Assembly (NCBI GenBank): GCA_016713235.1
Contig: JADJPN010000001.1
Span: forward strand, 620,001 to 684,000
Reading direction: 5' to 3'
From: Hyphomicrobiales bacterium
GTDB taxonomy: Bacteria > Pseudomonadota > Alphaproteobacteria > Rhizobiales > Xanthobacteraceae
Length of the DNA stretch: 64,000 nucleotides
Shown here: positions 1 to 10,515 of the stretch, piece after piece
Layout of the letters: every line of letters starts with the position of its first letter
How positions within the stretch are numbered: the first letter of the stretch is position 1
The notes under the pieces: generated by a model
What the model saw: only the letters and a program-made list of their open reading frames with translations
Told to the model about the DNA's origin: nothing
The model's database searches: none
Made by a program: the position numbers and the translations under genes

Positions 1-74
1 CTAGACAAATCGAGAACCGGTCGGGCATTTCCGGCCAACTTCTTGTCGTTAAAAGGTTTACGGGAAAAGCGAGC

Positions 75-1073
75 ATGCCGAAGAAAAAGCCGCTTGTCGT
101 CGTGACACGGCGCCTTCCCGACATGGTCGAGACGCGGATGCGCGAGCTATTTGACGCGCGCCTAAATGTCGAAGACCGCGCCATGACCCAGGCCGAGCTT
201 GCCGAAGCCGTGAAGATGGCCGACGTGCTCGTCCCCACCATCACCGACCGCATCGACAACGGCGTGCTCGCGCAGGCCGGCCCCGATCTCAAGCTGATCG
301 CGAATTTCGGCAACGGCGTCGATCATATCGACGTGGCGAGCGCGCTTGCGCGCGGCATCACGGTGACCAACACGCCGGGCGTTCTCACCGAAGACGTTGC
401 CGATCTCACGATGGCGTTGATCCTTGCGGTGCCGCGGCGCATCGCGGAAGGATCGCAACTGCTGACCAACGACGCCGAATGGGGCGGCTGGTCGCCGACC
501 TGGATGCTCGGCAAGCGGATGTCCGGAAAGCGCCTCGGCATCATCGGCATGGGCCGCATCGGCTCGGCGGTCGCAAAACGCGCGAAAGCCTTCGGCCTGC
601 AAATTCATTATCACAACCGCCGCAAGGTCGCGGCCGATCTCGAAGAAGAACTGGAAGCGACCTATTGGGAGAGCCTCGACCAGATGCTCGCCCGCATGAA
701 CATCGTGTCGATCAACTGTCCGCATACGCCCGCGACCTATCACCTGCTTTCAGCGCGGCGGCTGAAGCTCTTGAAGCCGGACGCCTACATCGTGAACACC
801 GCACGCGGCGAAGTCGTCGACGAAAGCGCGCTCGCACGCATGATCGAAGCGGGCGAGCTTGCGGGCGCGGGACTCGACGTGTTCGAGCAGGAGCCGGCGG
901 TGAATCCGAAGCTCTTGAAGCTCGCGCGCAACCATAAGGTCGTGCTCTTGCCGCACATGGCGTCCTCCACGATCGAAGGCCGCGTCGATATGGGCGAGAA
1001 GGTCATCGTCAACATCAAGACCTTCATGGACGGTCATCGTCCGCCCGACCGCGTGCTGCCGTCGATGCTCTAA
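75..1073 (+). CDS. 2-hydroxyacid dehydrogenase, glyoxylate/hydroxypyruvate reductase-like
   Basis: Predicted cytoplasmic NAD(P)H-dependent D-2-hydroxyacid dehydrogenase of 332 residues, the usual length for the family. The Rossmann dinucleotide motif GMGRIG lies near residue 157. The catalytic triad of the family is visible: Arg in TARGEVVDE (about 244), Glu in DVFEQEP (about 271-273) and His in LPHMASS (about 294). Family members reduce glyoxylate or hydroxypyruvate, or oxidise D-glycerate; the sequence alone does not fix the substrate. The ATG start at 75 follows a gag-rich stretch. The next gene, a VOC protein, follows after 24 bases on the same strand and may be cotranscribed. The 74 bases before the gene hold no feature I can name. 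Confidence 0.88.
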   Translation: MPKKKPLVVVTRRLPDMVETRMRELFDARLNVEDRAMTQAELAEAVKMADVLVPTITDRIDNGVLAQAGPDLKLIANFGNGVDHIDVASALARGITVTNTPGVLTEDVADLTMALILAVPRRIAEGSQLLTNDAEWGGWSPTWMLGKRMSGKRLGIIGMGRIGSAVAKRAKAFGLQIHYHNRRKVAADLEEELEATYWESLDQMLARMNIVSINCPHTPATYHLLSARRLKLLKPDAYIVNTARGEVVDESALARMIEAGELAGAGLDVFEQEPAVNPKLLKLARNHKVVLLPHMASSTIEGRVDMGEKVIVNIKTFMDGHRPPDRVLPSML

Positions 1074-1097
1074 GCGACCGCAAGCGAACGCACGAAA

Positions 1098-1484
1098 GTG
1101 ATCGATCACGTCTCCCTTATTGTCGGCGATCTGGCGCGCGCCGAAAAATTCTACGACGCGATCATGCAGGCGCTCGGCTACCCCAAGGTCGTGCGCGATG
1201 AAAGCCGCATCGGCTATGGCGAGCGATCTTCGCCCGAACATCCGGAGCGCTGCTACATCTCCATCCGCGGCGGCCTGCCGAAGCGCTCTGAATCGCGCCG
1301 GCATTGGGCGTTTCGCGCGCCTTCGCGCGAAGCCGTGATTGCATTTCATCGGAACGGGTTAGCTGCAGGCGGCATGGATGACGGCGCGCCGGGACCGCGC
1401 GACTATCACGAACATTACTTCGCGGCGTTTCTGATCGATCCGGACGGCAACCGGCTCGAAGCGGTCTGTCGCAAAGCAGAATAA
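1098..1484 (+). CDS. VOC (glyoxalase/dioxygenase fold) family protein
   Basis: 128-residue single-domain protein of the vicinal oxygen chelate superfamily. It starts MIDHVSLIV, the typical first strand carrying a metal-ligand His, and ends with DPDGNRLEAVC, the typical last strand with a metal-ligand Glu. The middle holds the YHEHYFAAFL strand with further His candidates. The start is GTG at 1098. Family members include glyoxalase I and ring-cleaving dioxygenases; single-domain forms like this are often of unknown substrate and I do not assign one. It sits 24 bases after the hydroxyacid dehydrogenase and ends one base before the convergent moeB-like gene. Confidence 0.82.
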   Translation: MIDHVSLIVGDLARAEKFYDAIMQALGYPKVVRDESRIGYGERSSPEHPERCYISIRGGLPKRSESRRHWAFRAPSREAVIAFHRNGLAAGGMDDGAPGPRDYHEHYFAAFLIDPDGNRLEAVCRKAE

Positions 1485-1485
1485 T

Positions 1486-2289
1486 TCAGCGCGCGGAAAG
1501 CTGGGTCTTCGGCGCTGGCGCAGTCCCCGAAAGCGGATTTTCCGGGTTCCATTCATAGCGCAGCGTTTCGAAACGCATGTTGCGCAGATCCATCATCAGA
1601 AGCTTGCCGACGAGGCTTTCACCAAAGCCGACGATCGCGCGCAAGACTTCAACCGCCGCAAGCGTGCCGGCGACACCTGCGATCGCGCCGAGAATTCCAG
1701 CCTCCTCGCAGGCGGGCACCGTGCCTGCCGGCGGGGCCTCGGGAAAGAGACAGCGATAGGTCGGGTTTGGCTTGCCGTCTTTGCCGCTCTCATGCGCGCG
1801 GATCGTGGTCAGCGTCGCGTCAAAGGTGCCGAGCGCCGCCGTCACGAGCACTTTCTGCTGGCGGTAGCAGGTGTCGGAGACGAGATAGCGCGTCGCGAAG
1901 TTATCGGAGCCGTCGAGCACGATGTCGTAGTTCTTGACGATGCGGGACGCATTGCCGGCGTCCAGCCGCAACTCGTGCACTTCGGTATTCACATGCGGGT
2001 TCAGCCGCGAGATCGCGAGCGAGGCGCTTTCGGTTTTCGGGCGGCCCACATGCGACGTCGCATGAATGATCTGGCGTTGCAGGTTCGAGAGCGAAACCTT
2101 GTCGTCATCGACGATGCCGAGCGTGCCGACACCGGCGGCGGCGAGATAAAGCAGCGCCGGCGAGCCGATGCCGCCCGCGCCGATCAGGAGCACACGGGCG
2201 GCGCGAATCTTCGCCTGACCCTGCCCGCCCACCTCGCGCAAGACGATGTGGCGCGCGTAGCGCTCCAGTTCCTCCGGCGACAACGCCAT
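1486..2289 (-). CDS. moeB: HesA/MoeB/ThiF family adenylyltransferase (molybdopterin-synthase adenylyltransferase-like)
   Basis: 267-residue E1-like enzyme that adenylates the C-terminal glycine of a ubiquitin-like sulfur carrier (MoaD or ThiS) so it can be thiocarboxylated. Seen: the ATP-binding segment LLIGAGGIGSPAL near residue 35, the DDDKVSLSNLQRQ motif, the R-P-K-x-E helix, the DGSDNFATRYL loop, and a C-terminal GTVPACEEAGILG crossover segment with the active-site-like Cys. The two CxxC zinc pairs of E. coli MoeB are not evident. A sulfur-carrier gene is not adjacent, so MoeB versus ThiF or HesA is open. The gene is divergent from the metallo-hydrolase at 2336. Confidence 0.82.
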   Translation of the reverse strand: MALSPEELERYARHIVLREVGGQGQAKIRAARVLLIGAGGIGSPALLYLAAAGVGTLGIVDDDKVSLSNLQRQIIHATSHVGRPKTESASLAISRLNPHVNTEVHELRLDAGNASRIVKNYDIVLDGSDNFATRYLVSDTCYRQQKVLVTAALGTFDATLTTIRAHESGKDGKPNPTYRCLFPEAPPAGTVPACEEAGILGAIAGVAGTLAAVEVLRAIVGFGESLVGKLLMMDLRNMRFETLRYEWNPENPLSGTAPAPKTQLSAR

Positions 2290-2335
2290 AAGTTCAGCCT
2301 CGTATTTTTTCCACGCTTCAGCTTATCATGCGGCG

Positions 2336-3167
2336 ATGGCCGCGAAGAAACGTTTCCGCTTCCGGAATGGCTGCCTTGCCGCGCTGTGTGCGCTGGCTTT
2401 GCCCTTCGCCGCGAGCACGGCTGCCGCCCAGATCAACGACCGCTGCCCCCGGCTTGTGTCCGGCCTGCCATCGCCGGTGCAGAAAGTGTCGCTCCGCCTT
2501 GCGCAGAAAAAGCAGGAACCCTCGGTCAACATCACTTTCGTGGGTCACTCGACCTTCCTGATCGAGAGCGCAGGCGGCATCAAGATCGCGACCGACTACA
2601 ACGACTATGTGCGGCCCGAAGCCCTCCCCGATGTCGCGACCATGAACCGCGCGCATTCCACGCACTACACTCTCTCCCGATCCCGCGATCAAACATGTGC
2701 TGCGCGGATGGGGCGATGGCGACGAGCCCGCGAAGCATGAACTGACGATCGGCGACGTTTATGTGCGCAACGTGCCGACCAACATCCGCGACTGGTCCGG
2801 CGGCACGATTTACAGCCAGAATTCGATCTTCGTGTTCGAGATTGCCGGGCTGTGCATCGCGCATCTCGGCCATCTGCACCACACGCTGACGCCCGCGCAC
2901 CTCGATGCCATGGGCCGTATCGATATCGTGCTCGTGCCCGTGGACGGCTCGTTCACGCTCAACACCGACGGCATGGTGGAGGTGTTGAAGCAGATCGACG
3001 CGCCGCTCGCGATCCCGATGCACATGTTCGGAGAAGGCACGCTTCAGCGCTTCCTGGAGAAGATGGGACAGATTTACGAAGTGCAGCGGCACCCGAGCGC
3101 CAGTATCGTCATGGCGCGCGACCGGCTTCCGAAAACACGGACGATGATCGTGCTGCCGGGGCGCTGA
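2336..3167 (+). CDS. MBL-fold metallo-hydrolase with signal peptide, reading frame broken
   Basis: The two halves of one gene lie in different frames. The first part (2336 to about 2671) starts with a Lys/Arg-rich n-region and a hydrophobic stretch ending in AAA (about residues 12-33), a signal peptide. It then runs through FVGHSTFLIES and ATDYNDYVRPE, the UlaG/RomA-type beta-lactamase fold. The second part (from about 2673 to 3167) carries LRGWGDGDEPAKH, the GLCIAHLGHLHHTL strand with metal-ligand histidines, and PVDGSF. A one-base excess in the ctctct run at 2671-2676 joins them. Joined, the protein is about 277 residues and probably periplasmic. Substrate unknown. The stop abuts the convergent gyrB stop. 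Confidence 0.75.
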
Positions 3168-5591
3168 TCAGATATCGACGTTCGCGGAGAGCGCGTTCGA
3201 CTGAATGAAATCGCGGCGCGGCTCGACTTCGTCGCCCATGAGCTTGGTGAACAGCTCGCCCGCCTCGTCGACCTCTTTCACCTTCACCTGGAGAAGCGAA
3301 CGGGCGTTGATGTCGAGCGTCGTTTCCCAAAGCTGCTCGGGGTTCATCTCGCCCAGGCCTTTGTAGCGCTGGAGCGAAAGGCCCTTGCGGCCGGTGGCAA
3401 CCGCGGCTTCGTAAAGACCAACCGGGCCGAACACGGTGACTTCGTCTTCCTTGCGGGTGAGTTTCGCGGGTTTGGCGTAGATTTCCTGCAAGTGGCCGGT
3501 CATCTGGTCGAGCTTGCGGGCATCCAGCGAATTCAGGAACGCCTGGTCGACATTCACGACTTCCATCACGCCGCGCAGCGTGCGCGTGAATTTGAAGCCG
3601 TGCTCGTCCGATGCGCCTTCCCAGCCGCGCTCGGTTTCGTCGGACAGTGAATCGAGCCGCTTTGCGACATAAGCCGCGGCCTGCGTTGCACTCTTCGCGT
3701 CGGCCAGCACCTCCGGCGACAATGCGCCGGCGATTGCGATCTGTTCGACCACGCGGCGATCGTAGCGAGGATGCAGCCCGCGCAATACAGCGCGCGCCTG
3801 CCTGGCCTGCTCGACGATCGAAGCCAGATCCGCGCCGGCGCGCGTCTGCCCGCTTGCAAGCTTGAGCACGCCTTCATCGAGGCCGCCTGCGATCAGATAA
3901 TCGTCGAGTGCGCGTTCGTCCTTCAGGTACTGCTCGGATTTGCCCTTCATCACTTTGTAAAGCGGCGGCTGCGCGATGAAGAGATGACCGTTCTCGATCA
4001 ATTCCGGCATCTGGCGGAAGAAGAACGTGAGCAGGAGCGTGCGGATATGCGCGCCGTCCACGTCAGCGTCCGTCATGATGATGATCTTGTGATAGCGCAG
4101 TTTCGCGACATCGAAGTCTTCGCGGCCGATGCCGGTGCCGAGCGCGGTGATCAATGTTCCGATCTGCTCGGACGTCAGCATCTTGTCGAGACGGGCGCGC
4201 TCGACGTTGAGAATTTTGCCGCGCAGCGGCAGCACCGCCTGAAACTTCCGATCGCGGCCCTGCTTGGCGGAGCCGCCTGCCGAGTCACCCTCGACGATGA
4301 AGAGTTCGGATTTCGCGGGATCGCGTTCCTGACAGTCGGCGAGCTTGCCGGGGAGCGAAGCGATATCGAGCGCGCCCTTGCGGCGCGTCAGCTCGCGCGC
4401 CTTGCGCGCAGCTTCGCGCGCGGAGGCCGCTTCCACGACCTTGCCGACAACGGCCTTGGCTTCCTGCGGACGCTTTTCGAGCCAGCCCTGCAAAGCGTCG
4501 CTCACGATCGTTTCCACGATCGGGCGCACTTCGGAGGAGACGAGCTTGTCCTTGGTCTGCGAGGAGAATTTCGGATCGGGCACCTTGACCGAGAGCACCG
4601 CGGTCAGCCCTTCGCGGCAATCTTCACCGGAAAGGGAGACTTTCGCTTTTCCGGCAATGCCGGAATTCTCGGCGTAGTTGATGACCTGCCGCGTGAGTGC
4701 GGCGGCGAAGCCGGTGAAGTGCGTGCCGCGGTCGCGCTGCGGAATGTTGTTGGTGAAGCAGAGCACCGCCTCGTGATAGCTGTCGTTCCACGAGATCGCG
4801 CATTCGACGCCGACGCCGTTCTGCTCGCCCTTGATCATCACCGGCTGCGACACCAGCGACTGCTTGTTACGGTCGATGAATTTCACGAAGGCTTCGACGC
4901 CGCCCTCGTACATCATCTCCTCGACCTTCGGCTCGGGGCCGCGCAGGTCGGAGAGCAAAATGCGCACGCCGGAATTGAGGAAGGCGAGCTCCCGCAGGCG
5001 ATGCTCCAGCGTCGCGAAATCGAACTCGATCTTCGAGAAGGTTTCCTTGCTCGGCAGGAAGGTGACTTTCGTGCCTTTCTTGCCGGCGGCATCGCCCATG
5101 AGTTTGAGCGGCGCCTCTGCATCGCCATGCTTGAAACGCATGAAGTGTTCTTTGCCGCCGCGCCAGATCGTGAGGTCGAGAAATTCCGAAAGCGCGTTGA
5201 CGACAGACACGCCGACGCCATGCAGGCCGCCGGAAACCTTGTAAGAATCCTGGTTGAATTTTCCGCCCGCATGCAATTGCGTCATGATGACTTCGGCGGC
5301 GGAAACGCCTTCTTCTTTATGAATGTCGGTCGGAATGCCGCGGCCGTTGTCGGTCACGGTGCAGGAGCCGTCGGCATTGAGCGAAACGGTGACTTCGGTC
5401 GCGTGGCCCGCGAGCGCTTCGTCGATCGCGTTATCGACGACTTCGTAGACCATATGGTGCAGGCCCGATCCGTCATCGGTGTCACCGATATACATACCGG
5501 GACGCTTGCGGACCGCGTCCAGCCCCTTGAGAACCTGAATCGAATCCGCGCCGTATTCGGCGGGTGCGTTGCTGCCGGCAGCCTTGGCCAT
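3168..5591 (-). CDS. gyrB: DNA gyrase subunit B
   Basis: 807-residue ATPase and TOPRIM subunit of DNA gyrase, which with GyrA introduces negative supercoils. Domains in order: GHKL ATPase (about 1-230) with VVDNAIDEA, NGRGIP and GGLHGVGVSVVN; the transducer domain with QTKDKL; the TOPRIM domain with EGDSAGGSA (about residue 437) and MTDADVDGAH (metal-binding acidic residues, about 510); and a C-terminal tail with RYKGLGEMNPEQLWETT. Length matches alphaproteobacterial GyrB and the frame is intact. It closes the dnaA-dnaN-recF-gyrB order. The 229 bases between recF and gyrB are long enough for its own promoter. Confidence 0.97.
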   Translation of the reverse strand: MAKAAGSNAPAEYGADSIQVLKGLDAVRKRPGMYIGDTDDGSGLHHMVYEVVDNAIDEALAGHATEVTVSLNADGSCTVTDNGRGIPTDIHKEEGVSAAEVIMTQLHAGGKFNQDSYKVSGGLHGVGVSVVNALSEFLDLTIWRGGKEHFMRFKHGDAEAPLKLMGDAAGKKGTKVTFLPSKETFSKIEFDFATLEHRLRELAFLNSGVRILLSDLRGPEPKVEEMMYEGGVEAFVKFIDRNKQSLVSQPVMIKGEQNGVGVECAISWNDSYHEAVLCFTNNIPQRDRGTHFTGFAAALTRQVINYAENSGIAGKAKVSLSGEDCREGLTAVLSVKVPDPKFSSQTKDKLVSSEVRPIVETIVSDALQGWLEKRPQEAKAVVGKVVEAASAREAARKARELTRRKGALDIASLPGKLADCQERDPAKSELFIVEGDSAGGSAKQGRDRKFQAVLPLRGKILNVERARLDKMLTSEQIGTLITALGTGIGREDFDVAKLRYHKIIIMTDADVDGAHIRTLLLTFFFRQMPELIENGHLFIAQPPLYKVMKGKSEQYLKDERALDDYLIAGGLDEGVLKLASGQTRAGADLASIVEQARQARAVLRGLHPRYDRRVVEQIAIAGALSPEVLADAKSATQAAAYVAKRLDSLSDETERGWEGASDEHGFKFTRTLRGVMEVVNVDQAFLNSLDARKLDQMTGHLQEIYAKPAKLTRKEDEVTVFGPVGLYEAAVATGRKGLSLQRYKGLGEMNPEQLWETTLDINARSLLQVKVKEVDEAGELFTKLMGDEVEPRRDFIQSNALSANVDI

Positions 5592-5820
5592 GTTGGGGAT
5601 TTTCCGTCGCGATTCGAAGCTGAATTTGAGCGTCCAAATTTACCCTATATGGGGTGCTGAAAGCTGCGAAAAAATAGCCCGGAAGCGAGGTTTTAGCCTC
5701 GCGCAAGCCTTTGAATTAGCAGACGAATTTGAAGCGAATCAGGGCGAAAAACGCCCCTGCCCTAAAGCGCGCGAAATGCAGCGTTCGGAGCGGGATTTTT
5801 TGGCAGATCGGCGGCCCGTT

Positions 5821-6992
5821 TCAGCGCTCGCGAACCACCTCGCCGGGTGTCACGCGAAAGCGGACGGCGGAAGCATCAAGTGCGGCAAACGCGCTTTCGT
5901 CGACACCGGTCACCAGCACCTGCGCGCCAAGTTTTTCGAGCGCACTGAAGAGTGCCGCGCGCCGCTCGGCGTCGAGGAAAGCCGCGACATCGTCGAGGAG
6001 CACGATCGGCGCAAAGCCGTGCATCGAGGTAACAAGGCGCGCATGCGAGAGAATGAGACCGACCAGAAGCGCCTTGCGCTCGCCGGTCGAGGCTCGCGCC
6101 GCTTCAATCGCCTTCTCCTGATGCAGCACGATCAGATCCGAACGGTGCGGTCCTTCCAGTGTACGGCCCGCGGCGCGGTCACGCGGGCGGACGTCGCGCA
6201 ATTTCTCGCGATAACGCTCTTCGACTTCGGTCGCGCTTTCGATCTCGAGCGAGCGCTCGATCTCGCCATCGAGCGCGATCTGCGCGGTCGGGAAGCCGGA
6301 TTCCAGATCGCGGTTCGCTTCGATTTGCCCTGCCAACCGCTTCACGGTTTCGGCACGCGCAGCGGCGACCGCAATCGCTAATTCGGCGACCTCATGCTCG
6401 ATTGCATCCATCCATTTGGAATCGAAATTCTGCTCTTCCAGCAAGCGATTGCGGGAGCGCAGCGCGCGATCGAGACCCGATACACGCGCGCTATGCTCAG
6501 CATCGATCGCAAGCACGAGCCGGTCCAGAAATCTTCTGCGCTCGCTCGCGGGACCCAGAAACAGCCCGTCCATTTCCGGCGTGAGCCAGATCACGCGCAG
6601 GTGCTCGGCAAATGCGGTCGCGGAAGATACCGGTTCGCGGTCGATGCGCGACTTGCGCTGCGGGTTTTCATCCCCAGCGGCGCTTCGATCCCGGTACCGA
6701 GCGCGGCCTCGCCCATGGCCCCGTCGATTTCAGCCGCCACCGCCCAGGAGCCATCGCCTTCGGTCGCCGCAACATCTTCCACGGTCGCGCGGCGCAAGCC
6801 GCGGCCGGGCGTCAGAAACGAAACTGCCTCCAGGATATTGGTCTTGCCCGCGCCATTCGCGCCGAGAAAAAGCGCCGTGCGGCCCTCAAGATCGAGCGCC
6901 GCCTGCCGGTAGGAACGGAAGTTCGAGAGTTTGAGGGTGATGATACGGGCGTGCGGGATCACGTCGGTTTGCGCGGCAGAAAACCCGCTCAC
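5821..6992 (-). CDS. recF: DNA replication and repair protein RecF, frameshifted
   Basis: RecF binds ssDNA/dsDNA junctions and helps load RecA. The N-terminal part (6992 down to about 6682) has LKLSNFRSY and the Walker A motif LGANGAGKTNILEA. The C-terminal part has the LTPEMDGLFLGP segment, the GPHRSDL motif and the Walker B-like PIVLLDDVAAFLD. The two parts are in different frames. Translating the third frame restores GDENPQRKSRIDREPV between them, which places a one-base loss at about 6675-6681. Joined length is near 390 residues, normal for the family. The GTG start at 6992 overlaps the dnaN stop by four bases (GTGA). Confidence 0.9.
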
Positions 6993-8103
6993 ACCCGCAT
7001 CGGCATCAGCACATACAGCGCGCCAGCCGTTTCCATGTCTTCGAGGAGCGTGGGCGAGCCGGGATCGGCCAGCTTCAGCCGCGCCTTTTCACCCTCGATC
7101 TGCTGAAGAATGTCGAGGAGGTAGCGGCCGTTGAAGCCGATATCGAGCGCTTCGGAACCGTATTCGACTTCGAGTTCTTCGGTGGCCGAGCCCGAATCCG
7201 GATTGATCACCGAGAGCGTAAGCCTGCCGTCGGTCAGCGCCAGCTTCACGGCGCGTCCGCGCTCGCTCGACACCGTCGAGACGCGGTCCACCGCCGACAT
7301 GAATTCGTTCTTATCGACCACGAGCGACTTGTCGTTCCCCGCTGGAATGACGCGCCCGTAATCCGGGAAGGTGCCGTCGATCAGCTTCGACGTCAGCACG
7401 GCATTGCCGAGCGAGAAGCGGATTTTGGTCGCAGACAGCTCGACCTTCACCTCTTCGCCGGCGTCGTCGATCAGGCGCTGCACTTCGGCGACGGTTTTGC
7501 GCGGCACGATGATGCCGGGCATGCCTTTCGCACCCTTGGGTGCCGCGATCTCGGCTTGTGCGAGGCGATGACCGTCGGTCGCGACAGCGCGCAGCTTCTC
7601 GCCGCCCGCATCGATCGTGTGCAGATAAATTCCATTGAGGTAATAGCGCGTCTCTTCGGTCGAGATCGCGAATTGCGTGCGGTCGATCAGGCGCTTGAGA
7701 TCGGCGGCCGCGATATTGAAGCTGTGCGTCATCTCGCCGACGGCGAGATCCGGGAAATCGGTTTCCGGCAGAGCCTGCAACGTGAACTTCGAGCGGCCGG
7801 CACGCACCTGCAGCTGCGTGCCGTCGGCGGCGCTCTGCAACTCGACTTGCGCGCCTTCGGGGAGCTTGCGCACGATGTCGTGGATCATATGCGCGGGCAC
7901 GGTAGTGGAGCCGGTCGCTTGCCTTCGCCGGGCGCGGTCTCGACGATTTCAAGATCGAGATCGGTGGCTTTGAGTTCCACGCTCGATTTGCCGGCGCGCA
8001 AAAGAACATTCGCGAGAATCGGGATCGTGTTCCTGCGCTCGACCACGCGGTGGACGTGGGCGAGAGATTTCGCGAGTTGCGCGCGTTCGATCGTGACTTT
8101 CAT
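6989..8103 (-). CDS. dnaN: DNA polymerase III subunit beta (sliding clamp), frameshifted
   Basis: The processivity clamp of DNA polymerase III; a dimeric ring around DNA. The start MKVTIERAQLAKSL (ATG at 8103) and the first 60 or so residues are in one frame. The rest, from VPAHMIHDIVRKLPEG to the C-terminal YVLMPMRV, is in another. The joint is near 7915-7922, where ETAPGEGK should run on into ATGSTTVPAHM. Joined length is about 371 residues, exactly the family norm. Because the clamp is indispensable, this lesion is most simply a sequence error. It lies 121 bases downstream of dnaA and is coupled to recF by a four-base overlap. Confidence 0.93.
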
Positions 8104-8224
8104 GGAAAGTAACCCGGAATAGACAGCTTCGGAGACTATTCCGGCGGCGCGCCGGCCCGCGAACGGACCGCCGGACGCCGCCGGGAATGTCACATTAAGG
8201 CTCGCAGCCGGAGGCGCAAGCCTC

Positions 8225-9692
8225 CTATTCCATCAACATTCTCTTGAGGACATCGACCTCTTCGGCCAACACCTTGTCGCCCTGAACGAGGCCCTCAATC
8301 TTGCGGACGGCATGGAGAACCGTGGTGTGGTCGCGGCCGCCGAAGCGGCGCCCGATTTCGGGGAGCGAGCGCAGGGTCAGGACCTTTGCCAGATACATCG
8401 CGATCTGGCGCGGGCGAACCACATTCGCGGTACGGCGCGAAGACAAAAGGTCGGCGCGGGTGACGTTATAATGCTTCGAAACCACACGCAGGATGTCTTC
8501 GACACGGATGCGGCGCGGGTCGGTCGGACGCACGAGATCGCGGATCACTTCGTCGGCGAGTTCGGTGGTCACGGCCTTCTTGTAGAACTGGCTGTGGTGC
8601 ATGAGGCGCGTTACGGCAGCCTCAAGATCGCGGCCCGATTGCGTCACCTGCGCCGCGACATGTGCGAGCACGGGCATCGGCACATCGAAGCGGGAGTCTT
8701 CGGCTTTCAGAAGCGCCGTGCGCGCGATCAGGATGCTGAGGCGAAGCTCTTCATCCATTGCGCCGACTTCGACGGTCAATCCTCCGCCGAGACGCGAGCG
8801 CACACGCTCTTCGAGATTTTCGAGCTCCACCGGCGGCCGGTCGGCGGCAACGACGACCTGACGGCCAGCGTCGGTCAGCGCGTTCAGCGTGTGGCAGAAT
8901 TCCTGCTGCACCGCGCGGCCTTGCAAAAATTGCAGATCGTCGATGATGAGCGCGTCGATCCCGCGCAGCGCTTCCTTGAACGCAATCGCCGACTGGTTCT
9001 TCAGCGCAGCGACGAAGCCATACATGAATTTCTCGGCGGTGAGATAAACCGCGCGCTTGCCTTGCGCGTCATACGCGTGCGCGATCGCCTGCAACAGATG
9101 CGTTTTGCCGAGGCCCACCGACGCGTGGATATAGAGCGGGTTGAAGCGCGGCGTGCCGTTCGCGTTGGTGCCAGCTTCGATGATCTGCTTCGCCGCGGCG
9201 TGCGCAAGGCCGTTCTGCTTGCCGACGATGAAAGTCGCAAACGTCATGCGCGGGTCAAGCGGCGAACCGACCGGACCATCGGCACGGACATTGCCGGTGC
9301 CACGCATCACCGCGCGCTTGCCGAAGCGGTCGCTTTCCGGGTTCGCCAGCACCGCCGCCACCGTCTTCTCGCCCGCGACCTGCGTGCGCATGACCGCGGT
9401 ACGGACAATGAGTTCGATCTTTTCAAAGCCGGGAACCTGTGTCTGCCAGTGGCCTTTCAGGCGCTGGAAGTGATGTTCCTCGATCCAGGATTTCAGGAAG
9501 CGGGTTGGCACCGAAAGCCGGGCATTGCTGCCGTCGCAGCTGACGAGCTGCAAGCTCGCGAACCAGCTCGTATAGGTTTCTTCGCCGAGTTCGGCGCGCA
9601 GCTTCTTGCGGATGCGATCCCATCGGGCGGCAAAAGCGTCGGCGCCGCGTCGTGGTCGCGTCGGGATCGGAGTTTTTCTTCGGAACGTTCAT
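8225..9692 (-). CDS. dnaA: Chromosomal replication initiator DnaA, frameshifted near the N-terminus
   Basis: DnaA binds DnaA boxes at oriC and melts the origin. Domain I is recognisable after frame correction: WDRIRKKLRAELGEETYTSWF followed by LSVPTRFLKSWI. Domain III has NPLYIHASVGLGKTHLLQA (Walker A) and ALIIDDLQFLQG (Walker B). Domain IV has the DnaA signature region SLPEIGRRFGGRDHTTVLHAV near the C-terminus. The start is ATG at 9692, preceded by a purine-rich GGAG about nine bases upstream. The first dozen or so codons are in a different frame from the rest; the joint lies at about 9640-9665. Corrected length is about 488 residues. Confidence 0.94.
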
Positions 9693-10487
9693 CTTTCGCT
9701 CCACCTCCATTGGTGACGGCTTCCGCTTCCGGCGCGAGAAGCGCGCCCGGGAATGCATTGCCGAAATTTCAGGAAGAGGATCGGCAGGCATAAAGCGGCG
9801 TCAGATTTGCCGCGAACATCGCGATCGGGGACTCGAGCAGGACGGCGCCCTGACGCGAATAGAGATATTTTCGTTCGAAAAAACCCGAAATTCATTTTCA
9901 TTGCCGCCCCGCTCGGCACGCGGTAGATCCCGCGCTGCTAATTTCTCATCCTTTCTCCGGCGCAAGCGCCGGAGACCTATTTGGTCTGCCGTCATCACAG
10001 CCCGCTTCATACTTCGGGCACTGTTGCGGGATGACTACTCGCGTTCTTCGAGACAAAAAATTCCCCACCTCAAAAAATTGAGTGCGACAAGTCAGAACCC
10101 TGAAGCTGATGCCCCGGACAACTGCGGAAGACAAAGTGACGATAGCAGCGCCATCATCGCGCGCAATAAACTTTTCGGATGTTTTTGCGCACACGCTGCC
10201 GCACACGCGTAGCGGAAGATCGTTCGCAGCTGCGGGGCGCGCTGCAAAGCGCTGACTCTTCTAGCAGAATCGTAATGTGACAAAGATCCGGAGATAACGG
10301 TTCGACAACGGAACGATGAAACGATTTTTTTGCGCCGCACCGCGCACAAAAACAGAATTTCCAACTCCAAGACTTTGCTTACTAGGCAAGGTTTTGTGAA
10401 TCATCGCGTTTTTCGTTCAAGTAGTTTGACGTAGACTCGCAGCAAATCTGTTCAAAAAATCTTCGCGATGCGAAAATCAAAACCGCG
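9693..10487. other. Gene-free region between dnaA and rpsT, candidate oriC
   Basis: About 800 bases without a convincing gene, flanked by rpsT and dnaA as in relatives whose origin lies beside dnaA. The part from about 9880 to 10470 is clearly richer in A+T runs than the surroundings. Five GANTC sites (the CcrM methylation target of alphaproteobacteria) fall at 10254, 10267, 10398, 10434 and, just outside, 10531, with another at 9830; chance would give roughly one per 256 bases. I found no perfect TTATNCACA DnaA box by eye, only weak matches such as TGTGAATCA near 10396. The origin assignment is therefore inference. Confidence 0.4.
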
Positions 10488-10515
10488 AAAAAGCCCGGCG
10501 CAAGGCCGGGCTTTT
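10488..10515 (-). terminator. Rho-independent terminator of rpsT
   Basis: Perfect 9-bp inverted repeat, AAGCCCGGC at 10491-10499 and GCCGGGCTT at 10505-10513, with a five-base loop. It is followed on the minus strand by a run of five T (A at 10488-10492). It lies about 30 bases after the rpsT stop, the expected place. Confidence 0.85.

Noticed and set aside
3771..5660. 629-codon open frame antisense to gyrB
   Set aside because: Mirrors gyrB codon structure in GC-rich DNA; no family features, and gyrB is certain.
8312..9793. 493-codon plus-strand frame opposite dnaA
   Set aside because: Shadow of dnaA; no recognisable domain and no ribosome site.
9880..10480. Possible DnaA boxes such as TGTGAATCA and TGTGACAAA
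   Set aside because: Two or more mismatches each from TTATNCACA; not reported as sites, only as weak matches.
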